A DNA stretch of 64,000 bases, taken from contig VZQC01004717.1 in the NCBI GenBank assembly GCA_009823505.1, positions 1,237,053-1,301,052 on the forward strand, read 5' to 3'. Made by a program: the position numbers and the translations under genes. Within the stretch, counting starts at the first letter, position 1, and every line of letters begins with the position of its first letter. The notes under the pieces are model-generated. The model was not told the origin of the DNA. It worked only from the letters and a program-made list of their open reading frames with translations, and ran no database searches. The DNA is from Rhizomys pruinosus (taxonomy: Eukaryota; Chordata; Mammalia; Rodentia; Spalacidae). Below are positions 42,178 to 55,667 of this stretch, in pieces.

Positions 42178-44052
42178 TCAAGTATTATCAGTCTCATTAT
42201 AAATCACAGTATTACATAATGTATATATGCACACATACAAAAAATACACACATATATAGTTTTTGTATTATCATCATCCTGATAAACATTACGACACCTT
42301 TTATACCAATTGCCAGGGAAATTTATGTGAGAACATGTACATTCATTTTTTATATTTACTTGGGTCCAAGAGGGCCCAGGAGTCCTGATTATCTACTGCC
42401 ACACACTACATCAAATGTTCCCTAGTCATCTGCTGATGAAGTACAGTAACTTAGTAGGTTACTAAGCCTGCGAACGCCTCCTCATTATAGCTAATCTTCT
42501 CTAGAAAAAAATAGTCTACATTTACTATGAGCTTACATTTTGTTCTCTCTTTGTAGCCCAAGAGAGACAATATTTTTGGAGTTGGTGCTGGCTCTTTGGC
42601 AGGGGAGTTTTAACAGTGAATATGGGAAGAATTCCGTGGATCCCCTCCTCCATCTTTCCTGCAGCCTGCAAGTAGCTTTCTTCTAGGTTATCAGAGAGGC
42701 CATAGCTTCATGGATAAATGAGGAAGTGAGAAAGGAATGAGGACACCTTTGAAATAATAAGCAACAGAAAGAAACTAAGGAAAGATGCTGAAAATACATC
42801 AAATAGGAAAAGGCAACAATAGACACAGCCACCTACAGCGGAAAAAGTGCTGAATTCCAATCCCACGAAGATAGACTTATCCAAGAGCTGGTGAACCTGG
42901 TCGGAATCTGGCCCTAGGTGACTTGCAGGCTGCTAGAGAGTAGGAGGTAGGTCTCCTCTGAGAGTTTTAGGTGTCCAAAAAGAAAACAGGGCAAAGCATT
43001 ACAATTCTTAGAATTATTCCACAGCCTCAAAAGAGGTAGATCTTGGGGACCTTAGGTAAGTTACAGTTTTATTTATTTATCTTTATCTCTTTTATCTGCC
43101 ACTCATGGAAGCTCCATTCATGCATGGCAGTTGATACTGTCATTGGATTTTCAGTGAATATGAAAAACACTGAGTACTATTTCTAAATTACATCATGCCA
43201 GATTAGGTGACAAAGTATAGAGAGATTTAGAAACAAAGACAAGAGGCTCACAGTATAGTTGAATACCCTGTCACTTTTAACATGACGAAGTATGGTTTTA
43301 TTTAAATGTAATCCAAGCACTTCCTTAAAAACCCCGGGTCCTCTACACATTTGCTTGCTCTGTAGACAGTCCCCAAGAGTGTGGGGCGCTGAATGACTTC
43401 ACCTGCTTGAGCAGTTGTGTAATTTTGGCAGCCGCCTCTGCTTGCCATCTGTGCCAAGGATTCTTAGTGCCAAGAGTGTCTGCCAAGAGAAGTCAAAATG
43501 CTACTGACGACCAGGATTGGATTTGCTACAAATGGAGTCATTCCAGCCCTCCAAATCTGCCAACATCATTGTTAGTGGAATGTGATAAATGGATTGAGTG
43601 GGCTGTCTTTGTGAGCTGACAAAGATCCAACAGCTTTAAAAATAACATGAAGCCAGGATTCTCTGGTGGAATCGGAGTAGGGTATTGAGCTGAAGCCTGG
43701 AAACAGCAGGCATGGAGAGAGTCTTTTTCCAGGGATTTCTTCTGTTCCAGGCAGAGGTTAGAGCCCTGCATTTGGTTGGCTAGTACATGATACATTGAGA
43801 ACTATTAGGTGAAAATGCTTCAGTCAGTGTTCCAGAGCCCAGAGTAATTCTGTGAACATTATGCCATTAAGACACAATTGCTTGAAGACTTCACTTGAGG
43901 GGTCTGGTTGATGATCACTGTACTCTAGTTTGAAGACTTTTCTTTAATCCTCCCCAACCCCCTTGAACTCAGTAATAAGTCATTTAAGGGAGCAAACTGA
44001 ATTTCCAGTTATTTGAAAAGAACAATTTTTGTCATTGCAACTTTTAGATGCT
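42178..44052. other. Unique intron, candidate conserved block near 43390-43680
   Basis: About 1.9 kb with no transposon recognised. The 43390-43680 part has balanced composition and no low-complexity sequence; opposite-strand frames there have no domain. Confidence 0.4.
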
Positions 44053-44413
44053 ATTCTAGGTGGCTGTGATTAAAACAAAACAAAACAAAACAAAACAAAA
44101 CAAAACAAAACAAAACAAAAAGAAACACTGATCAAAACCAACCTGAAGAGGAAAGGGTTTATTTGACAGGAAGAATGCTGCTTACTGGCTTTCTTCCTCC
44201 TGGCTTGCTCACCTGTCTTTCTTGTACACCCCAGGCCCATCTGCCCAGAGATGGCGCTACTCACAGTAGACTGGGCCTACACCAGCTAACAATTAAGAAA
44301 ATGCCTCATAGATATTGGCTACAGGGCGATCCAATGGAGGAAATACCTCTGTTAAGGTTCCTTCTTCCCGGGTGTCTCTAGTTTGTATCAGGTTGACAAA
44401 AACTAGTCAGCAC
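44053..44413 (-). mobile_element. Solo LTR-like element, minus, with (CAAAA)n
   Basis: ggtggctgtgattaaaac ... gaggaaagggtttatttgac ... gatggcgctactcacagtag ... caggttgacaaaaactagtc and cagcaca at the end match the LTR at 22926-23336. A (CAAAA)n expansion at 44074-44120 sits near its left end. Confidence 0.6.
44074..44120 (+). repeat. (CAAAA)n microsatellite
   Basis: About nine pentanucleotide units. Confidence 0.97.
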
Positions 44414-44623
44414 AGATGCTTATGAAAAACAAAAAAAGTAATAAAAATATAAATAAAAAATAAAACAAAGAATTGCCTATATCCTGAAGTGCAGCTATAA
44501 ACGGTTATTCTTGGGTCTCTCCTATCCCTTGGATTAAAGACAAAGTCTTGACAGTGGCCCACTAGACATGCTGCATGCCTTCATTTTTAGTTTAAAAATA
44601 CCAATATAAGAATGAGCAGAGAC

Positions 44624-44790
44624 TCCTGCGCATGGTGGCACACACCTTTAATCCCAGCACTCAGGAGGCAGAGGCAGGTGGATCTCTGTGAGTTTGAGGG
44701 CAGCCTGGTCTACATAGTGAGCTCCAGGCCAGGAGCTAAAGGGAGACCAAAGGGAGACTTTGTCTCAAAAAGACAAAAAAATAAAAAAAG
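44624..44790 (+). mobile_element. B1 SINE with TSD
   Basis: The TSD aagaatgagcagag lies at about 44609-44622 and again from about 44794. A short internal duplication (aaagggagacc / aaagggagact) occurs near its end. Confidence 0.92.
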
Positions 44791-44807
44791 AAAAGAATGA
44801 GCAGAGT

Positions 44808-45262
44808 GAAGAGCCTGTGGTTAGAGTTGGATTGCTTGCATTTCGGGCTTGACTCTGATTCTTGGCATTTGGTCAAGATGTTTAATGTTTCAGCCCCTAA
44901 ATATCCTCAAGTGTGAAACAGGATAATTATAATTCCTGTATAATGGTTATTGTGAGTATTAATGAATTAATCTTTATATCATGCTTCCAAGTGATGGCAT
45001 ATAGTGAAGACTGAAAAAGTTTTAAATGACAAATTAAGCATTTGAGGCTATGAGCAAAGAGATTTCCTCATAAATTATGCATGTTAAGTATCTCTCTAAG
45101 CTAGATGCAAAATGCTTTGGTTAACCAAACTTAAAATGAACTGTCATTATTTTGGTTTGTTTCAGTCTGAGGTGAGGGTTAAGAAGGACTATATACCATG
45201 AAGGATGCTTTTAAGCATTTTGGTTCTTCTTAAGCATCCTGATACTGAGACGAGTAAATATC
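44808..45262. other. Unique intron, nothing recognised
   Basis: No feature identified. Confidence 0.5.
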
Positions 45263-45274
45263 TTCACACTTCTT

Positions 45275-45505
45275 TTTTTTTTATTTCCGTATGTGTATGA
45301 ATGTATTGTTTGCATGCAAGTCTGTGCACCCGTGACGTGCAATGCCGCGGAGGTCAGAAGAGGGCTTCGGACTCCCCTGGAACTGGAGTTCTCCTGGAAT
45401 TGGAGTTTCAGACGGCTCTCGGCCGCCATGTGGGTGCTGGGGATCGAACCCGGGTCCTCTGCAAGAGCGGTCGGCGCTCTTAACCGCTAGGCCATCGCTC
45501 CAGCC
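45275..45505 (-). mobile_element. B2 SINE, young, with internal duplication
   Basis: The short TSD cacacttctt lies on both sides (about 45265-45274 and 45507-45516). The body is CpG-rich (gcggtcggcgctcttaaccg). Confidence 0.95.
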
Positions 45506-46313
45506 CCACACTTCTTAACCACTAAGATTTTAATGGATAAAATATGGGCCAATTTTCAGCTTTCTATATGTTTGTTTTTTTACTTATAAAATATTTTGAA
45601 ACTTTTTTTATTTTTGAGAGTTTCACACAATGCACTTCATCATATTTCCATACCCCCCAACTCTCCTCAGATCCACTCGCACTTCCCTAACTCACCCAAC
45701 TTCATGTTCTTTTTTTTCCTCCCATCAAGCCCAATTTATGTTCTCCAAATACTCTTGAGTGTGGAATCTGCCCTGGTGAATGGTCAATTTACCAGGGATC
45801 ATAAGCTTAAAGAAAACCGACTCCTCTCAGTAGCTATCAAATACCAATAGCTCTTTATCCAGGGGTGAGACTTCATGCTCACTTCCACACTGCATGCTGG
45901 GATTTTGTCTGGCTTGAGCTTGAGCAGATCTTGTGCATGCTGTCATAATTCCTGTAAGTTCAGTTGTAAAACTGCCCTTCTGTCTGGAAAACACTGTTTC
46001 ATTGTAGTTATCCATCACCTCTGGTCCTTACAATCTTTTTATACCATCTTCCTCAAAGTTCCCTGAGCCTTGGGGAGAGAGATGTGATATGTTTGTCTTA
46101 TTTAAAGCTGAGCACACTTCAGTTTCTTATTCTCTGCATGTTGACTAGGTGTGGGTCTAATGATCATTGTCTTCTATTCCAAGAAGAAACTTCTCTAATA
46201 AGGGCTGAGATACAATACTCCATGTGTATAGCAATAATTTATTGTATTAGTCACTTATCTGTTGCTATGATAGAAATACCATGACTGAGGGAACTTATAA
46301 AAGGAAAAATTTG

Positions 46314-46575
46314 GGCTGGAGAGATGGCCTAGTGGTTAAGAGCGCTGACTGCTCTTACAGAGGACCGGGGTTCGATCCCTAGCACCCACATGGCAGCCGA
46401 GAACCGTCTGAAACTCCAATTCCAGGAGAACTCCAGTTCCAGGGGAATCCGACACCCTCTTCTGACCTCTGTGGCATTGCACAACATGGGTGCACAAACT
46501 TGCATGCAGACAGTACATTCATACACATACAGAAATAAATAAAATTAAAAAAAATATTTTAAAAAGATTTTTTTT
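46314..46575 (+). mobile_element. B2 SINE inside the left LTR
   Basis: Flanks aaaggaaaaattt and aaaggaagaattt form an imperfect TSD. It has the internal 17-bp duplication. Confidence 0.93.
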
Positions 46576-48193
46576 TAAAAAGGAAGAATTTATTTGAGTT
46601 TACAGTTCCAGGGGAATTTGAGTCCAACATGGTAGGAAGGAATGGTTGGCAGGGGGTGCTAGAGCAGGAACAGAAAGCAGAGGTTCACATTCTTCATGGC
46701 AAGGCTTCAAGAACTCTCTAAGCCAACCCCCAGTGACATTCTTCTTCCAGCATGGCCACAGCTTCTAAGACCTCCCAAAACAACACCACCAACAGGGGAC
46801 AAAATATCTGAATATTTGAAACCTATGGGACTCATTCTCATTTATACCATCACATTCTACTCCCTGGCCCTCATAGGCTCATGACCATATAAAATGCAAA
46901 ATGCATTTGGTCCAACCTTAAAAGTCCCCATACTCTTTATAAGTCTCAATTCTATACAAAAGCCTACAGTCTAAAGTCTCTTCTGAGACTCAGGCCAATC
47001 TCTTAACTGTAAGCTCCTGTAAAATCAAAAGACAAATTACATACTCCCAGCATACAGTGGAACTGAATACACATTCCCATTCCAAAAGGGAGGAATAGAG
47101 ACATAGTGAGGAGGAAATACTGGACCAAAACAAGACTGAAAGCCAGCAGAGCAAACACCAACTCCTTGTGTGACTTCTGGGACTTGACTTCCAAAGGGCT
47201 TAGATGGCTCAGCTCTTCCAGCTTTTTGTGCAACATACAACTCTTCCTTAGGGTGTACGCAGTTCTCCTTGGCAAATATCTCATAGCTCTGGCATCTTGA
47301 ATGTCTTCTTGTGGTCTCCATTGCCAACCAGCTTCACCTTCACAGCTTCGTGAAATGGCCTAGCGGGAACTTCTTTACGCAGGAATGTTCCTAGTTCACT
47401 CTGCCTGGCCTCAACAGCTCTCTGAAACCACGGAGGAAGAACCAATGACTTTTTCACTCAAGAATCTTCCATACTTCTAAAACCAGCACCACATGAATGA
47501 CACTGCCAAGTTTGGCTGTAAGTTTGGGGTGGACCTTGGCCTACTTTAATCATATTCCCAGATTTTCTCTGCCCTGGACTTCTTGGAGTAGAAAAATCCT
47601 TGCAGCATTTTCCTTTCAGAAGTTGGAGGCTTAGGTGGGTGTGGTCTTACCCTGAAAATACTCTTTCCATTCTTTACTTGTAAATCTGGAGGCCTCTTCT
47701 TAATCACTTTAATCTCCTTACCAAAGGGTTCCTGTCCTTCAGCACGAGGCTCCAACATTAATCTTCCTAGTGCACTTGTTCAATCCAGACTGTACATTCT
47801 GCATTTCTTTCTGTCCCATTTGCTCTTTTTCACTGTACATCTGTATAGTGTTGACCATTAGTAGCCACACCACCATTTCTACATCAGGATTTCTTTTAAA
47901 ACATCCTCCACCAAAGAAATTAGTTCATTGCTTTTCAGCTTAGCCTTAGGCAAGCATTTGGGCTGTGGGCAGACTCCAGAAAGATTCTTTGCCAGACTAT
48001 CCCAATTGCTGTCTAAGTTCTTCCTTATTTACCCCTGGAACTACATTTTTCTCAGTGCTACTTTCTTCCAGGCTCCTACTAGAATGGACCACTAAGCTCT
48101 GCCTATGACAGACAACTGCTTTTCTGGCCTAAACTTCAAAAGTCTTCCATATTTTCCCCCAAACCCACATGGTCAGGTTCTTCACAGCCAACA

Positions 48194-48210
48194 CCTCACT
48201 CTTGGTACCA
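48194..48210 (-). other. Primer-binding site, tRNA-Leu-like
   Basis: Minus-strand TGGTACCAAGAGTGAGG, which I count as 15 of 17 matches to the complement of the tRNA-Leu(UAA) 3' end; 5 nt from the LTR end. Confidence 0.7.
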
Positions 48211-49150
48211 ATTACTGTATTAGTCACACTTCTGTTGCTGTGATAAGGGAACTTATAAAAGAAAGAGTTGATTTGAGCTTACAGTTCCAGGGGAATTAGA
48301 GTCCATCATGGTGGGGAGGCATGGAGGCAGGAGGTGCTGGAGTAGGAGCAGAAGGCAAAGGTTCACATCTTCAGGCAAACACAGAAAGCAGAGAGTGACT
48401 GGAGATTGGCAAGGCTTAAGAACTCTCTAAGCCCACCCCCAGTGACATGCTTCCTCTAGCATGGCCACAGCTTCTAAGACCTTCCAAAACAGCACCACCA
48501 ACTGGGGACAAAATGCCCGAATACTTGGAGCCTATGGGAGGCATTCTCGTTCAAACCACCACAATCTCTCAGAGTCATTTAATACCATGTCCATTTAGTA
48601 GAATAATTAATAGGTTCTCCCTGAAGGGCCCCGACTTATCCAGCTACAGGTTCTTGGCCCCATTAATAGTGCCAGGTATGGGATTCATCCTGTGGAGTGG
48701 GCCTCAAATCCTATCAGAAGGTGGTTGGGCTACTCCTATTACATTTGTGCCACTATCGCAGCAGTGGGCTTATCTTACCAGGCTAGTCATTATTGTAGCT
48801 AGCAGGGTTCAGAGCTGTCTAAGACTGACTTTTCTCCTCTAGTAAAATGCACAGCATTTTTCAGCACTACGAAAAGTTAGTCAGTAGGGATGAAAATTCC
48901 AGGTTTATTTCTCCATATTTTACGGCTCAAGTATGTGTTGTCTTCAGCAATAGGGTTTTACAGTCAATCTCCTGAGGGTAACTAAGAGCAGTGGCAATAA
49001 CCTATAATTTTTTTTGGTGGGGGGGGGCTTTGGGATCTCACTGGCCAACTCAAAATGAGGTAAGCCATTCCTGGTAATGATACAGGTACTTGCTAGGATG
49101 AAGTGTCTAGTTGGAGTATTGTCCCCCTTTTATAGGATAAACTCCACTTG

Positions 49151-49855
49151 GACTCTTAAATGTATTTATATGTATATATTTTAGAGTATTCTACAACAGT
49201 AGGTTTCCATATGGTTTTTCAAATTTGGGGTTAAATAGTCTCATAGATATAAATAAAGTATATCTATGAAAAGGAAACAATCTTAGGATTCTAGGCACTT
49301 AGCTTTAATGATCCAGGAGAGGTGAACAGGTTTTTTGCCCCAGACAAGAATCATAGGTTGGTAATCAGATCCTAAACCTTGCTATCTGCCGTGGTATTTC
49401 TTTTCTTTTGAGACTGAAAAATTACTACTTAGAAGACACCAAAATTAAGTATTACTATAATCTGGAACAAAATTAGAAATAATGACAATATGAATTGGAT
49501 TTGTGTTGCTTATTTTAAAGTATTTTAAACATAACATGGAGTAATAGCAATAATATGGTATTTGTATATGCCACTGCCTCTTATCTATGGCATTTGAGAT
49601 GTAAAGAATGCCTTCACCAGTGCTCATGAGTCTAAGCAAGAGAACCTTAACTTCGAGGTTCACCTGAACTATATAGCAAGACTCTGACTAAAAAAAGGTC
49701 TCTGTAAATTTGTAATGAATTTAAATGGATTCAGTGATTTTGCTTACATTGTTAATAAACATTTAAATGTTTAAGAAAAAGTGTTTTTCTGAACTTGTAT
49801 TAAACATGTGTTTATTAAGTAAAGCATTAAAATGAAAAATAGGCCCTTAATGTTA
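49151..49855. other. Intronic, AT-rich, nothing certain
   Basis: Possibly a continuation of old L1 3' sequence; no clear family match. Confidence 0.4.
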
Positions 49856-50164
49856 GTTACCCCTCTCCATATTCCCTGCTACACTAACCATCCCTGACTC
49901 ATTTAATCCTTCCTATTCTATCATTCTCCTTTCCCTCTTTATATCACTGCATTCTATGTTCCTTCCCTTCAAAGCTCCTCCCTCTCCTGTGGCCCCTTAC
50001 TAGTTATTGACTCTCTAGGGGTATTCCAAATGAAACACAGATATCTAAAGATCCAAAACTAGCATCCACATGTGAGAGAAAACATGCTAAAGTGTCTGGG
50101 TTCCCTCACCCAGGATGATTGCTACCACTTCCATTCACTCACCTGCAAATTTCATAATTTCTTT

Positions 50165-50754
50165 ATATATATATATTTATTGAAATTTTGTGCATTTCAT
50201 ATATCATTTCTCATTCCAATTTAGACTCATTTCCCTTTCCATGCCCCCCACCCTACCCAAGTTCATGCATTCTGCCATACCTGTCTTGTATCTTTTTCTG
50301 AGTCTTTTTAAAGTTTTTCAAAACATATGATTATTGTTTTAGGGAGAACTTTACTGTTTCAGTTGGTTGTTTGTCCCAGTTCTTTTGTTGTTGTTCACTC
50401 CAATTTGTATTGCTTCAACATATGTATATATATGTTACACCTATACTAAAATCACGTCATCTGAAAATAAACTGTTATTTCCAAATCATATTTCAGGATT
50501 CACACTTTTCTCTTTTAATTTTATATTACTCTAAAATATGCATACATACCCTCCACCCATATACCAAGATTACAAAGTCGAAAATAAGTGGTAGAGTAAT
50601 TCTAGAGCCTGTTAAGAGATTCATATTATAAGAGCACAGTTGCTTTCAAATAAAGAAGAAATTAATGTTGCTCAGTTTGCCTTACAACTAAGTACTTGGT
50701 GCTAGCATCCACAAATAAGGAATACCATTCATCGTTTGTTTTCTGGGACTGTAC
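50165..50754 (-). mobile_element. Younger L1 3' end nested in the older L1
   Basis: aatttctt flanks it on both sides (about 50156 and 50755), and the older L1 ORF2 sequence (cctgcaaatttcat / agctgaataatattccatt) is interrupted here. It runs from the L1 3' terminus (tcatttccctttccatgccc) to the ORF2 end (cgtttgttttctgggactgt). Confidence 0.65.
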
Positions 50755-50974
50755 AATTTCTTAATAGCTGAATAATATTCCATTTTGTAAATGTACCACA
50801 TTTTTATTACTCACTCATCAATTGAAGCACTCTAAGCTGTTTTTATTTCCTGGCTATTGTTACCAGAGCATCAGTGAACATGAAAGAGCAAGTATCTCTG
50901 TAGCAGGAGATAGAGTCTGTTGGGTATATGCTCAAGAGTGGTAGAGCTGGGTCCTATGGTAGATCTATTTCTAG

Positions 50975-51138
50975 GGGGTTTTTTGTGGGGGGACGGCGGT
51001 CTTTTTGAGACAGGTCTCCCTGTAGCTCCAGCTGTCCTGGAACTCACTATGTAGACCAGGTTGGCCTTGAACTCACAAAGATCCGCCTGCCTCTGCCTCC
51101 TGAATGCTGGCATTAAAGGCGTGCACCACCACACTTGG
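50975..51138 (-). mobile_element. B1 SINE in antisense L1
   Basis: The TSD ctatttctag lies at about 50965-50974 and 51139-51148. The element starts with an unusual G-rich tail (gtggggggacggcgg). Confidence 0.92.
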
Positions 51139-53000
51139 CCTATTTCTAGCTTTTGCAGAATCTCCACACTAATTTCCCTGGTGGCTGCACCAGTTTGCAT
51201 GGCCACCGGCAGTGAATAAGTGTTCCTCATTCTCTACATGCAGACCAGGATTTTTTATTATGTGGGTTTTTTTCAAAGATCTTAGCCATTCTGACTGGGG
51301 TAAGATGCAATCTCAATGTAGCTTTATGTATGCAGAGAATTGCTCTAATGGCAAAGGATGTTGAACATTTTTCCAAGTGTTTCTCAGCCATTTGTATTTC
51401 ATCATTTGAGACTCTGTTTAGTTCCATGCTCCATTTAAAAATTGGATTGGGTGTTTTCTTGGTGTTTAATTTCTTCAGTTCTTTTAACCCTCTGTGAGAA
51501 GTATAGCCAGAAGAGATTTTTTCCCATTCTGAAGGCTGCCTCTTTACTCAAGTATTGGTGTCTTTTACTATAGAGAAGCTTTTAGTTTCATGCTGCCCCA
51601 TTTCTTAATTGTTGCTCTTAATGCCTGTACCAATGGGGTCCTGTTCACAAAGGCCTTTCCTCTGTCAAAAGTTCCAATGTATTTCCTACTTTCTCCTCTA
51701 TCAGATTCTGGGTATCAGTCTTATATTGAAGTCCTTGATCCATTTGGAGTTGAATTTTATGCATGGTGAGAGATATGGATCTAGTGTCATTCTTCTACAG
51801 TTAGCAATCCAGTTTGGCCAGCACCATTTGCAGAAGATGCTACCTCTTCTCCAGTGTGTATTTACAGTCTTTTTGTAAAAAAAGAAAAAAAAAATTCAGA
51901 TGACTGTAGGTGCAGAGAACTATATCCAGGTCCTCAATTCCATTTCGTTGATTTTTATACTAGTACCCTTCTGTTTTTATTAGTATAGCTGTGTAATATA
52001 ATCTAAGATCAGGGATGGTAATGCCCCCAGCAGTTCTTTCATTGGTCAGGATTGTTTAGGTTATCCTGTTGTTTTGTGTGTATGTGTTTCCATATGAAAG
52101 TTAAGATTATTTTTTTCAATTTCTATGAAGAATTGTGTTGGAATTTTGATGGAGATTTTATTGAATCTGTAGATTTAATTGGGTATATTGGCCATTTTCA
52201 CACTATTAATCCAGTAATACATGAGCGTGGGAGGTCTTTCTATCCTCTGGTATCTTCTTCAATTTCTTTAACATCTTAAAGTTTTTATTATGCCAGTTAA
52301 CTTCCTTAGTTAGGCTTATTTCAAAATATTTTTTGAGGCCATTGTGAATGAATGAGATTGTTTCCCTGATTTCTTTCTTGGCATGTATGTCATTTGTCTA
52401 TAGAAAGGCTATTGAACTTTGTTTATTGATTTTGCATCCTGCTATTTTGCCAAATGTTTATGAGGTCTACATGTTTTCTGGTAGAGTTGTTATTGTCTTT
52501 TATATATAAAATCATATCATCTGCAAATAGAGGAACTTGACTCCTTCCTTTCCCATTTGTTTCTCCTTTATCTCCTTCAACTGTCTTATTTTCTAGCTAA
52601 AACTTTAAGCACTATATTGTACAAGAATGGAGAGGGTGGACTTCCTTGTCTCACTCCTGATTTTGATAGAAGTGCTTTGAGTTTTTCTGTTAGCGTGATG
52701 TTGGTATGGGCTTGTTGTATATTTTTCTTATTGAAATATGTCCCCTCTATCCCTAGATTCTCCATGACTTTTATCATGAAGGGATGTTGGATTTTTTCCA
52801 AAGGACTTTTCTGCATTTAATGGAGATTATCATGTGCTTTTTTTTTGTCCTTAAGTCTGTTTATGTGGTAATTTCTTTAATTTAGATGTGTTGAACCATC
52901 CCTACATCTATTGGAAGCCAACTTGATCATGGTGGACAATCTTTTTGATGTTGTCTTAGATTCAGTTTGAAAATATTTTAATGAGAAATTTTACATGTTT

Positions 53001-53255
53001 TTTATTTTTTTATTTTTTTTTATTTTTATTTACTTCTGTATGTGTATGAATGTACTGTCTGCATGCAAGTTTGTGCACCCGTGTTGTGCAATGCCGCGGA
53101 GGTCAGAAGAGGGTGTCGGATTCCCCTGGAACTGGAGTTCTCCTGGAATTGGAGTTACAGATGGTTCTCAGCCGCCATGTGGGTGCTGGGGATCGAACCC
53201 GGGTCCTCTGTAAGAGCGGTCGGCACTCTTAACCGCTAGGCCATCTCTCCAGCCC
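53001..53255 (-). mobile_element. B2 SINE in L1 ORF2 with 16-bp TSD
   Basis: The TSD gaaattttacatgttt is at 52985-53000 and 53256-53271. Internal duplication present; CpG-rich. Confidence 0.97.
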
Positions 53256-55667
53256 GAAATTTTACATGTTTATTAATCAGATTTGTTGCATCTTTGTCTA
53301 GCTTTGGTATCGTGGTAATATTGGCTTTAGAAAAAGAATTTGGAAGTATTTCATCCTTTTTTTCACAGATTAAAGTAAGGAATATCAGTGTTAGATTTTC
53401 TTTTTTTCTTTTCCCTTTTCCTTTTTTTTTTTGAGGGCTTGGTACTTGGTAGAATTCTGTGTTGTATCCATCTAGTCCTGGACTTTTCAAAATTGGGATG
53501 TTGTTAATTACTGCTTTTATCTCATTGGTTTTTATAGGTCCATTTTAATTATTTACTTTATCTTGATTTAATATTGGTAGTACACACTTGTAGAAATTCA
53601 TTTCTTTTAGATTTTTCCTATATAGTGGAATAAAGATTTTTACATTCTGATCTTAGGATTTTTTTGAATTTCCTCAGCATCTGATGTAATATTTTCCTTT
53701 CCATCTCTGACCTTATTAATTTGGGTCCTCTTTCTTTTGGTTACTTTAGCTAAAGTTTTGTCAATCTTGTTACTCTCTTCAAAGAACTGATTCTTCATTT
53801 CATTGATTCTTGCATTACTTTTTTTCTGTTCTGTGTCATTAATTTTATCCTTGATAATCTCTTCTCATGTACTCTTTTTGGTTGTTGTTTGTGCTTGTTT
53901 TTCCATGGGCTTCAGGTTCACCATTGTCATGTAATTATTACAGGATACCTCTAATTTTCTGACATTGGCACTTAGTGCTATAAACCTCCCTGTCAGTGCT
54001 CCTTTGATTATGTCCCATAGATTTTGGTATGTTTTACTTTTATTTTCATTAAATTATAGGAATTTTTAATTTTTTAGTGTGATTTCTCCTGTGACCCGAT
54101 TTCCATTTAATAGTGTGTTGTTTAGTCTGTGAGCTTGTATACTTTCTGTAGTTCCTATTCCTGTAGATATCCTGTTTCATTCTTTTGTGGTCAGATAGAA
54201 TACAAGGTATTAGTTCAATTTTTCTAAATTTGTTGAGGCTTACTTTGTGTCCTAATATGTGGTTGATTTTCGAAAAAGTTCCATGGGCTTCTGAGAAGAA
54301 AGTATATTCTTTAGTGCTTGGGAGAAATATTCCGTAGTTGTCTGTTAGATGCGTTTGATTTAACATGTCATTTAATTCCAGAATTCCTCTGTTTAGTGTT
54401 TGTCAGGGTAGCCTGTCTATTGGTGAGAGTGGAGTGTTGACGTCACCCACTACCACTGTGTTGGAGTCAGTCTGTGGTTTTAGGTCTAATTATGTTAAAT
54501 TCAGCACCTCCGTGTTTGTTGCATAAATGTTTAGAATTGTAACATCCTCTTGGTGGATTCTCCCTATAAGGAGTCTAAAGTATCTTTCCTTATCTCTTCT
54601 GACTAGTTTTTGTTTTTAAAATCTGTTTGTCAGATATTAGGATGGCCATGCCTATTTATTTCTTGGTCCTATTTCCTTGGAACACCTTTTTCCATTGTTC
54701 TTCCCTAAGGTGCTGTCTATTTTTGATGGTAAAGTTTGTTTCTTGGAGGCAACAAAAAGATGTATCATGTTTTCTACTCCAATCAGTTAATCTGTGTCTT
54801 CTTATAGGGAAATTGAGGCAGTTGATATTGAGAATTATTATTGATCAATATATATTAATTTCTCTTATTTTCTTGTGGTGATGTTGTTTTCTTTGATCTG
54901 GAATTGTTTATTTCTTGTGTCTTCTTAGGTGTTTAATATTCCCTTCAGACTAAACTATTCCTTCTAGTGTCCTCTATAGAGCTGACTTAGTGGTAATAAA
55001 TTCCTTGAATTTGTTTTTATCCTGGAAATTTTTTCTTTCCCCTTTGATTAAGATTGATAGTTTTGCTGGATATAGTAATTTGGACTCACATCTGTGTTCT
55101 TTCATGACTTGTAAGACATTGGTCCAAACCCTTCGGCTTTCATGGTCTCTGTTGAAAGATAGGCTGTTATTCTGATGGACCTGCACTTATACGTGACTCA
55201 GTCTTATTGCTTTCAATGTTTTTTTGTTGTTGTTGTTCTGTACCCTTGATGCTTTGACTTATTGTATGGCTTGAAGAGTTGCTTTTACTGGTCCTGTCTA
55301 TTTGGTATTCTGTATGCCTCTTTCACCTTGATTGACATCTCTTTCTTTGGATTTGGGTAGTTTTCTTCTATGATTTTATTGAAAATATTTTTCTGTACAT
55401 TTGACCTGAGATTATTCTCCTTCTATACTGATATTTTGTAGGTTTGATCTTTATATAGTGTCCCAGAGTTCCTATATGTTCTGTTCCTGGGTTATTGTCT
55501 GCTTAACAATTTGTTTGACTGAGTGATCCATTTCTTTTACTTTTTCTTCAAGAACTAACACTATTCAGTCTTCCACTTGATCTAATTTCTTGGTGAAGCT
55601 TTCCTGTGAGCTTTTTGTTTGACTTCCTGAGGTTTTCATTTCAAGTTTTATTTTAGTTTAGCTTTTT

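Larger units (their letters stand above)
46243..48563 (-). mobile_element. Minus-strand LTR retrotransposon, ERVL-MaLR-like, non-coding
   Basis: The LTRs are 46243-46854 (including a 262-bp B2) and 48216-48563; each begins tgtattagtcac and ends in cacca/tcaca on the + strand. The internal region (about 1.36 kb) has no domain-bearing ORF. On the minus strand a primer site TGGTACCAAGAGTGAGG (48194-48210) lies 5 nt from the LTR and a purine-rich tract (agggagtagaa) ends directly at the other LTR. It shares the internal block agtctcttaactgt..gctcctgtaaaatc with the element at 21555-23336. I found no clear TSD. Confidence 0.75.
45595..49150 (-). mobile_element. Lx-type LINE-1 3'UTR, antisense, split by an LTR element
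   Basis: 45595-46242 and 48564-49150 together form the antisense Lx 3'UTR also seen at 3360-4420 (shared: gcatgctg..ataattcctgtaag, atttgtgccactat, gcacagcatttttcagcac). A minus-strand MaLR-like element occupies 46243-48563. Confidence 0.7.
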
